Shown piece by piece: positions 6,621 through 11,058 of a DNA stretch of 11,058 bases. Numbering within the stretch: position 1 is the first letter of the stretch; each line of letters starts with the position of its first letter. Below the pieces are notes generated by a model. The model did not search any database and was not told the DNA's origin. It saw only the letters and a program-made list of their open reading frames with translations. The position numbers and the translations under genes were made by a program. Source of the stretch: an uncultured Lachnospiraceae bacterium. Lineage in GTDB: Bacteria; Bacillota; Clostridia; Lachnospirales; Lachnospiraceae. The stretch covers positions 1 to 11,058 of the forward strand of contig CAJUDQ010000062.1 in NCBI GenBank assembly GCA_910585215.1, given 5' to 3'.

Positions 6621-7529
6621 TTATTTTTGCAAAAAATTTTCAGATGCCTTTAATATTTTTTTCTGCGCTTCTGCTATTTCTTCTTTTGTACCCCGATACT
6701 GCCGGATATCTTCATCAATACAGGAAAGAAGCCTGTCTGACAGGTTGGATAAAAATTTGACACATACCTGATTGGATGCGCCGGATAAAGCGGCAACAAA
6801 TGTATGATTATCTATACTTTTAATAATATATTGTATTTTTTCATCTGAACAGTCCAAAAATTCTTTCAGCAGACAAACCGTTTCCGGTTTCTGTTCTTTT
6901 TCTTTGTAAAATGCCAGTATCTCTTTACGTAATTTCTTTTTCTCTTCTGTTATATTTACAAAATGGTTTCTATAGTTTCTTCCCATATGCGATGCGATTG
7001 CCTCTCTGATGATTCCCTCGGATTCTCCTGATATTATATACTGAAGCACATCTGCAGTCATAGAAGCCGCTTTTCTATCTTCCTCATTTTCTGCATATCT
7101 TCCGAGCAGCTCAAATAAAAATTCCGGTTTTTGTCCCTTCTGAAAACCATCCAGCACAAAATTTACTGCAAATTTTAAAAAGCTTTCTGTTTCCTCCTGT
7201 TCCAGACAGGATTCCATAGCCAGCAATCCTTTTTCCCTGCTTATTCTGGCACAATTTAACAAGATTTGTCCGATATGAAGTCTTTTCATGGCTTCTTTGG
7301 TATATACATCGTTTTCTTCTACTGCTCCTTCCTTTCGCCCCAAAAGTGCATCTACTGTTATACTGAAATAATCTGCCAGTCTGCACAAAATATCCTGGTC
7401 TGGTATGGAAATTCCCCGTTCCCATTTTGAAACGGCGACAGAACTTACACCTATTTCCTGCGCTAACTGTTCCTGTGTCAGATACTTCTGTTTTCTCTGT
7501 TCATAAATAATTTCACTTGTTTTAGCCAT
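6621..7529 (-). CDS. XRE-family DNA-binding protein with MotA-like and FliG C-terminal-like regions
   Basis: A predicted 302-residue soluble protein. Residues about 6-65 are an XRE/Cro-type helix-turn-helix (LTQEQLAQEIGVSSVAVSKW, then ERGISIPDQD). The remainder is not a usual XRE effector domain. Residues about 94-178 resemble the cytoplasmic region of the stator protein MotA (ARISREKGLLAME, then FLKFAVNFVLDG and LQYIISGESEGII), with R98 and E106 spaced as E. coli MotA R90 and E98. Residues about 226-298 resemble the FliG C-terminal domain (SDEKIQYIIKSID, ALSGAS, then EIAEAQKKI), with R266, E273 and D274 spaced as FliG R281, D288 and D289. I start at the ATG at 7529 because GGAGG lies five bases before it; an upstream ATG at 7541 would place that sequence inside the frame. 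It has its own promoter and leader palindrome. The helix-turn-helix is certain, the FliG match strong by eye and the MotA match moderate. The target genes are unknown. Confidence 0.9.
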   Translation of the reverse strand: MAKTSEIIYEQRKQKYLTQEQLAQEIGVSSVAVSKWERGISIPDQDILCRLADYFSITVDALLGRKEGAVEENDVYTKEAMKRLHIGQILLNCARISREKGLLAMESCLEQEETESFLKFAVNFVLDGFQKGQKPEFLFELLGRYAENEEDRKAASMTADVLQYIISGESEGIIREAIASHMGRNYRNHFVNITEEKKKLRKEILAFYKEKEQKPETVCLLKEFLDCSDEKIQYIIKSIDNHTFVAALSGASNQVCVKFLSNLSDRLLSCIDEDIRQYRGTKEEIAEAQKKILKASENFLQK

Positions 7530-7544
7530 AAAGTCCTCCATTCC

Positions 7545-7563
7545 TGTACAAAGTCTTTGTACA
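7545..7563. promoter_or_regulatory. Exact 19-bp palindrome, candidate operator of the XRE-type regulator
   Basis: TGTACAAAGTCTTTGTACA is a perfect inverted repeat of 9-bp arms around one central T. It lies 5 bp before the ribosome binding site of the regulator gene. A related half-site, TGTGCAAAG, occurs at 7583-7591. XRE dimers commonly bind such dyads and repress their own genes. In RNA it would be a stem with a 3-nt loop just upstream of the ribosome binding site, so it could act at either level. Confidence 0.6.
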
Positions 7564-7596
7564 TAAATTATTTTTTATTTTCTGTGCAAAGGAATC

Positions 7597-7627
7597 TTCT
7601 GCTTTTGCATAAACAGCAAATGCAGAA
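7597..7627. promoter_or_regulatory. Long imperfect inverted repeat in the regulator leader
   Basis: TTCTGCATTTGC and GCAAAAGCAGAA (minus strand) can pair over 12 positions with a single mismatch around a 7-nt loop. There is no following U-run, so a terminator is unlikely. It lies within the transcribed leader of the XRE gene, between the promoter and the 19-bp palindrome. Confidence 0.5.
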
Positions 7628-7646
7628 TCAATTCACTTATATAGTA

Positions 7647-7675
7647 ATTATATCTGACGATTCAGACAATTTCAA
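7647..7675 (-). promoter_or_regulatory. Promoter of the XRE/FliG-like gene with an inverted repeat in its spacer
   Basis: TTGAAA (7675-7670), a 17-nt spacer and a perfect TATAAT (7652-7647). Transcription would start near 7640, leaving a leader of about 110 nt. The spacer contains TCTGA-N4-TCAGA (7666-7653), a dyad well placed for a repressor to block RNA polymerase. The promoter shows that this gene is expressed independently of the transporter genes upstream. Confidence 0.85.
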
Positions 7676-7709
7676 AGGACTTACAGTTTATTTTTACAAA
7701 CCGGAGGTT

Positions 7710-10316
7710 TTAATCCGCATAAGACCTTAATTTATCCGCCAGCCCCTGTTTTTGGTCTTTTCGATATATCACTGCGGATATCACAAAACATAATACAAAT
7801 ACTATCACTGCAAAGCTGATAATAAATTCCCACGGATATATAAATTTAAAATACAACAGCTTCCTTTTTATTATTTTTCCCAAAATCCATACACTGCCTG
7901 TACCCAGTGTCAATAAACCATTTATTATAATAAGCCAGTAATATATCCCTTCCATAAAAAGCATTTTCCATAATTGTATTCTTGTAAGCCCCATACTTTC
8001 CATAATTGCAAATTCTCTTGTTCTTATTGAGGCTCCTGTTATAAGTGTATTTATATAATTTAAAACACCAATTATCATAATAATCAGACAGATACACCCC
8101 AAAATAAGTCTCGTCATTTGGATTTCATTCTGTTTTGTTTTTAAAATGGCAGAGTTTGCTGTCATATAAAAAGAATCTCCATACCCTTCGGAAAGTCTGT
8201 TTTTATTTTCCATGTTTTCCTTTTGTATCAAACGTATTAAGGACTGTTGAATTGCCGTCTCATTTTTCTCTGATACATCAAACGAAATATCAAAGTATTT
8301 TTCCGAAAAACCAAGTTTTTCAAATGCTTCTTTTGTCATAATAAAATAATTGACTGCATTTCCTATAGAAGTCATATGAAGCTTGGGAAAATATTTTTCA
8401 GTCATATCCATATAACCCGCGCACTGCAATTCACCTTTTTTATAAGAATCAATTTCTGTTTTGTCATATGCACTTAATGAATAAAACTGAATCGGCAAAC
8501 CAATTGTATCTGCCGCTTTTTCCTGTAAAATCTGTGATAATTCATGATGATGCAATATAATACAGCCAGTCCCATTTAAAACTTTTTCCATATCTACAGA
8601 AAGATTATTTTTATTTACGTAGTCTGACAGGTCCTTTAAATAATCTGAATCTACAATCTGCAAAGTTGCAAATACAATATCTTCGTTTGTATACTCAGAT
8701 ACGGATTCTTTTCTTGGCTGTAAAGCGGCATCTTTTGCATAATGAATTACTGCATAGCTGCCTGTTGTCAGGTTGATGGTATCTTTTTTTATCCCCTCAA
8801 GATTTAAAATCGTTTTTACCATTTCCTGCGGCATCACAGATGTATTATCATGAACTGTTTCAGGCACCAAATCAGGAAAACGGGAAATATTTGATAAAAT
8901 TCCCATCTGAAAATCAGGATATTCTTCAATTTGATTTATAATATCTGTTCCCTTTGTAATGACAACCGCAGCCAAAGCAGTAATACAGCCAAACAGAAGT
9001 GAAAAAATACTGATAAAAAATCTTCCTTTTAACCTTGTAATATTTCTCCACGCAAATTTTGGAAGAGAAATAGTTTCTTCTGATTTTATTTTTTTCTTTT
9101 TATAAGTAATACTGACATCTGTATATTTTACAGAATCTATGGCATTCCATTTCATAACTTTTCTCATTGCCATTCCTGTTGCAAAAAATGAAGTAAAAAA
9201 TACAATCAAAAAAGCCAAGAACAGATACAAAGGATAAAAACCACTGACATCAGCTTCTCCAAGCTCATTTAAAAATAACTTTTGTAATGTTACGGGTAAA
9301 AAAAGCCAGACCAGAATAATTCCTGCAATCCCTCCAATACACAGCCCTGTTCCTATATTTTTCATATTCTGTCGATATATCATACCTTTTAATTGCTGAT
9401 TTGAAGTTCCAATTACTTTTAACATTCCATATTGACGGATATCCCTGCCTATCAAAATAGAAACTACATTATAAATCAGCAGATAGGCGCTTAAAATTAC
9501 CATAAGCGCACATACAACCGCAATAGACAAACCTCCAAACATTCCTTCTATATTTTGAAGTATCATAGGATTTTCTCCTGATACCATCTGTGCATCATAT
9601 TCCATTTCTATATCCCATGATATTTTTTGTTCAATTGAAATACCACTGTTTTTATCTGTATGTACAGCCATAAGTTTATCTGCCGGAAAAATATCCATAT
9701 TATTTTTTATCAGAAATTCTTTTGATACATACATTTCATCTATATTTACTGTAGAATCTATATAATCTGTATAATATCCCGACAGCAGAAAGGTGTCTGT
9801 ATACTTTGTTCCATCTGGAAGTATAATTTGGAAATCCAGCTCTATTCCAGCTTCAGGTTCATTTATTCCCATCCATTCAAGTATTCTGACTGGAAGCATA
9901 ATTTCATTCTTTTTTTCGGGATAATCTCCCATAATATCTGTATAGGCTGGTTTTATTAATTTTTTATATGCCACATCGTCCAGATAAACCAGATTTCCAC
10001 TCCATTTTTTGCCATAAGACGCTGTTCCTGTAATCTTTTTTATTCCTACATCTGTCAGATAGGAAAGCTCCTGCAATCTTTGATATTGTCTTTCACTTCC
10101 ATTTTCCAATGATACAGTTGCCAGAGTTCCCATTCCCCGTATATCCGCAAGATAGCCGGAATATATTTTTCCATATGCAATTGAAAATGCAGAATAAAGC
10201 AAAAATACGGACATGGAAATAGCTGCAATCAATAGTTTGTTTTTTTGTCGGTTTGCTCTGTAATAAGCCTGTGCCAGCTCTTTTTTTATTTTTTGATTAT
10301 TGTTATGTATACTCAT
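7710..10316 (-). CDS. ABC transporter permease with two FtsX-type modules
   Basis: An 868-residue integral membrane protein. Hydrophobic segments near residues 27-48, 262-288, 321-341 and 361-382, and again near 431-455, 737-755, 789-806 and 831-851, give eight membrane spans arranged as two copies of a one-plus-three MacB/FtsX unit. Each copy has a large extracytoplasmic domain after its first span (about 49-261 and 456-736). The FtsX coupling motif appears after the second span of each copy: RQYGMLKVIGTSNQQL (294-309) and REFAIMESMGLTRIQL. Such proteins do not pump by a channel but transmit ATPase motion across the membrane, often in export of peptides or lipids or in antibiotic resistance. 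The ATG at 10316 uses AAGGAG in the last codons of the ATPase gene, so the two are translationally coupled. The substrate cannot be told from sequence. It is not BceB-like, since that family has ten spans and one large loop. Confidence 0.93.
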   Translation of the reverse strand: MSIHNNNQKIKKELAQAYYRANRQKNKLLIAAISMSVFLLYSAFSIAYGKIYSGYLADIRGMGTLATVSLENGSERQYQRLQELSYLTDVGIKKITGTASYGKKWSGNLVYLDDVAYKKLIKPAYTDIMGDYPEKKNEIMLPVRILEWMGINEPEAGIELDFQIILPDGTKYTDTFLLSGYYTDYIDSTVNIDEMYVSKEFLIKNNMDIFPADKLMAVHTDKNSGISIEQKISWDIEMEYDAQMVSGENPMILQNIEGMFGGLSIAVVCALMVILSAYLLIYNVVSILIGRDIRQYGMLKVIGTSNQQLKGMIYRQNMKNIGTGLCIGGIAGIILVWLFLPVTLQKLFLNELGEADVSGFYPLYLFLAFLIVFFTSFFATGMAMRKVMKWNAIDSVKYTDVSITYKKKKIKSEETISLPKFAWRNITRLKGRFFISIFSLLFGCITALAAVVITKGTDIINQIEEYPDFQMGILSNISRFPDLVPETVHDNTSVMPQEMVKTILNLEGIKKDTINLTTGSYAVIHYAKDAALQPRKESVSEYTNEDIVFATLQIVDSDYLKDLSDYVNKNNLSVDMEKVLNGTGCIILHHHELSQILQEKAADTIGLPIQFYSLSAYDKTEIDSYKKGELQCAGYMDMTEKYFPKLHMTSIGNAVNYFIMTKEAFEKLGFSEKYFDISFDVSEKNETAIQQSLIRLIQKENMENKNRLSEGYGDSFYMTANSAILKTKQNEIQMTRLILGCICLIIMIIGVLNYINTLITGASIRTREFAIMESMGLTRIQLWKMLFMEGIYYWLIIINGLLTLGTGSVWILGKIIKRKLLYFKFIYPWEFIISFAVIVFVLCFVISAVIYRKDQKQGLADKLRSYAD

Positions 10317-10322
10317 GTTATG

Positions 10323-10994
10323 TCACTCCTTATTACAGATTTTTCCATTTTCAATTCGCACAATATGGTCTGACATCTGTGCAATTTCTTCATTGTGAGT
10401 GACAACAATTAAAGTCTGATAAAATTTTTCTGAAAGAAGCCTCATCAGAGAAATGACTTCCATTCCCGTACAGGAATCAAGGCTGCCTGTCGGTTCGTCT
10501 GCCAATACTACAGCAGGTCTTGTAATCAGGGCTCTGGCCACTGCCACCCTTTGCTGTTGTCCACCGGAAAGTGTATTTGGCATTTGAAATTTTTTGTCCT
10601 CCAATCCCAAGGACTGAATCAAAAGTTCTGTAAACTCTCTGTCCAGTTTTAATCCATCCAGTTTCAATGGCAAAACAATATTTTCATATACATTTAATAC
10701 AGGTATAAGATTAAAATTTTGAAACACAAATCCAATATTTCTTCTTCGAAAGATTGTCTGTTTATCCTGTGACATTTCCGATACCTTACAGTCTCGAATC
10801 ACTACTTCCCCCTCTGTCGGTTTATCCAGTGCACCAAGCAGATTGAGCAGTGTAGATTTGCCTCCACCAGAAGGCCCTACAACAGCCACAAATTCACCCT
10901 GTTCTGCTGAAAAATCAATACCTGCAAGTGCATAAACTGTATGTTCTCCCATCTGATATATTTTTTTCAAATTTTTTGTATAAACAATACTCAT
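10323..10994 (-). CDS. ABC transporter ATP-binding protein, MacB/LolD type
   Basis: A 223-residue ATPase subunit that powers the permease encoded 6 nt downstream. All motifs are intact: Walker A GPSGGGKST (40-48), Q-loop glutamine Q92, signature LSGGQQQRVAVARAL (142-156), Walker B VVLADEPTG (162-170) with catalytic E167, D-loop SLD and H-loop H200. The QQQ after the signature and the short length are typical of the LolD/MacB/BceA group. I start at the ATG at 10994 (MSIVYTKNLKK), which has AGGA eight bases upstream; an ATG at 11036 would add 14 residues with no ribosome binding site and no family support. It is the first gene of the transporter unit, and its promoter is probably at or beyond the right edge of the window. 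Confidence 0.95.
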   Translation of the reverse strand: MSIVYTKNLKKIYQMGEHTVYALAGIDFSAEQGEFVAVVGPSGGGKSTLLNLLGALDKPTEGEVVIRDCKVSEMSQDKQTIFRRRNIGFVFQNFNLIPVLNVYENIVLPLKLDGLKLDREFTELLIQSLGLEDKKFQMPNTLSGGQQQRVAVARALITRPAVVLADEPTGSLDSCTGMEVISLMRLLSEKFYQTLIVVTHNEEIAQMSDHIVRIENGKICNKE

Positions 10995-11016
10995 AGACTC
11001 TGTCCTGCTACTCAAA

Positions 11017-11038
11017 ATATGGACAAATATACCCATAT
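11017..11038. promoter_or_regulatory. Inverted repeat upstream of the ABC transporter operon
   Basis: ATATGG and CCATAT flank a 10-bp AT-rich spacer, 22 bp upstream of the ATPase start codon. The position fits an operator or leader hairpin. No clear -35/-10 pair is visible in the remaining bases up to 11058, which end the window. Confidence 0.35.
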
Positions 11039-11058
11039 CGAGATTTTGAAAGTTTTCA

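Noticed and set aside
6600..6635. Possible terminator after the XRE gene
   Set aside because: GCAAA/TTTGC can pair over only five mostly A-T pairs with a 12-nt loop, and the following sequence is not a U-tract.
7111..7425. A 104-codon minus-strand frame inside the XRE gene
   Set aside because: It is another reading frame of the regulator gene, without a ribosome binding site; the regulator frame has clear domain content.
7558..7590. A second promoter closer to the XRE gene (TTGCAC with TTATGT, spacer 17)
   Set aside because: Both hexamers match consensus poorly, whereas the promoter at 7647-7675 is nearly perfect.
7690..7714. Possible terminator after the permease gene
   Set aside because: CGGA and TCCG could form a 4-bp stem around the stop codon, but the stem is short and no U-run follows directly; I cannot support a terminator here.
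7846..8097. An 83-codon minus-strand frame inside the permease gene
   Set aside because: It is a frame shadow rich in Tyr and Asn, as expected from AT-rich membrane-protein coding sequence; it is not a separate gene.
1..11058. CRISPR arrays, transposons, tRNA or rRNA genes, prophage attachment sites
   Set aside because: I looked for evenly spaced repeats, transposase motifs, terminal inverted repeats and tRNA-like cloverleaf sequence and saw none.

Overview
The window is low in GC, and every gene I accept is on the minus strand, so transcription runs from high to low coordinates. The gene content and order (rpsO, pnp, an M16 peptidase, then an FMN-riboswitch-controlled ribD-ribE-ribBA operon), the strong GGAGG ribosome binding sites and the near-consensus sigma-A-type promoters point to a Firmicute. 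A Clostridia/Lachnospiraceae-type genome is my best guess. That is inference from style and synteny, not a database result.

Layout in order of transcription. (1) 10994-7710: a two-gene ABC exporter unit, a MacB/LolD-type ATPase followed 6 nt later by an 868-residue permease with two FtsX-type modules. No sensor kinase or response regulator is visible next to it. (2) 7675-6621: a gene with its own near-perfect promoter, an exact 19-bp palindrome in its leader, and a product with an N-terminal XRE helix-turn-helix. The rest of that protein resembles two flagellar motor parts: a MotA-like cytoplasmic segment and, at the C-terminus, a FliG C-terminal-like domain. The charged residues through which stator and rotor touch each other appear to be kept in both halves. 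This is the most unusual item in the window. (3) 6583-2770: a consensus promoter and a structured leader, then rpsO (ribosomal protein S15), a hairpin-rich spacer, pnp (polynucleotide phosphorylase) and an M16 zinc peptidase starting 3 nt after pnp. (4) 2773-1: a consensus promoter whose -35 box overlaps the peptidase stop codon, an FMN riboswitch with an intrinsic terminator, then ribD, ribE and ribBA, which runs off the left edge. ribH would be expected beyond it.

The rib genes form a riboflavin pathway unit. RibBA makes both precursors (from GTP and from ribulose 5-phosphate), RibD deaminates and reduces the pyrimidine, and RibE condenses lumazine to riboflavin. FMN feeds back through the riboswitch. 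I see no terminator between the peptidase gene and the riboswitch, so read-through from the rpsO-pnp operon would also be gated by FMN. The rpsO and pnp leaders both contain secondary structure that could support autoregulation. No tRNA, rRNA, CRISPR array, insertion sequence or clear sign of gene transfer was seen. No stretch over 300 bases lacks a gene; the three longest gaps (2529-2769, 6452-6620, 7530-7709) are all regulatory.
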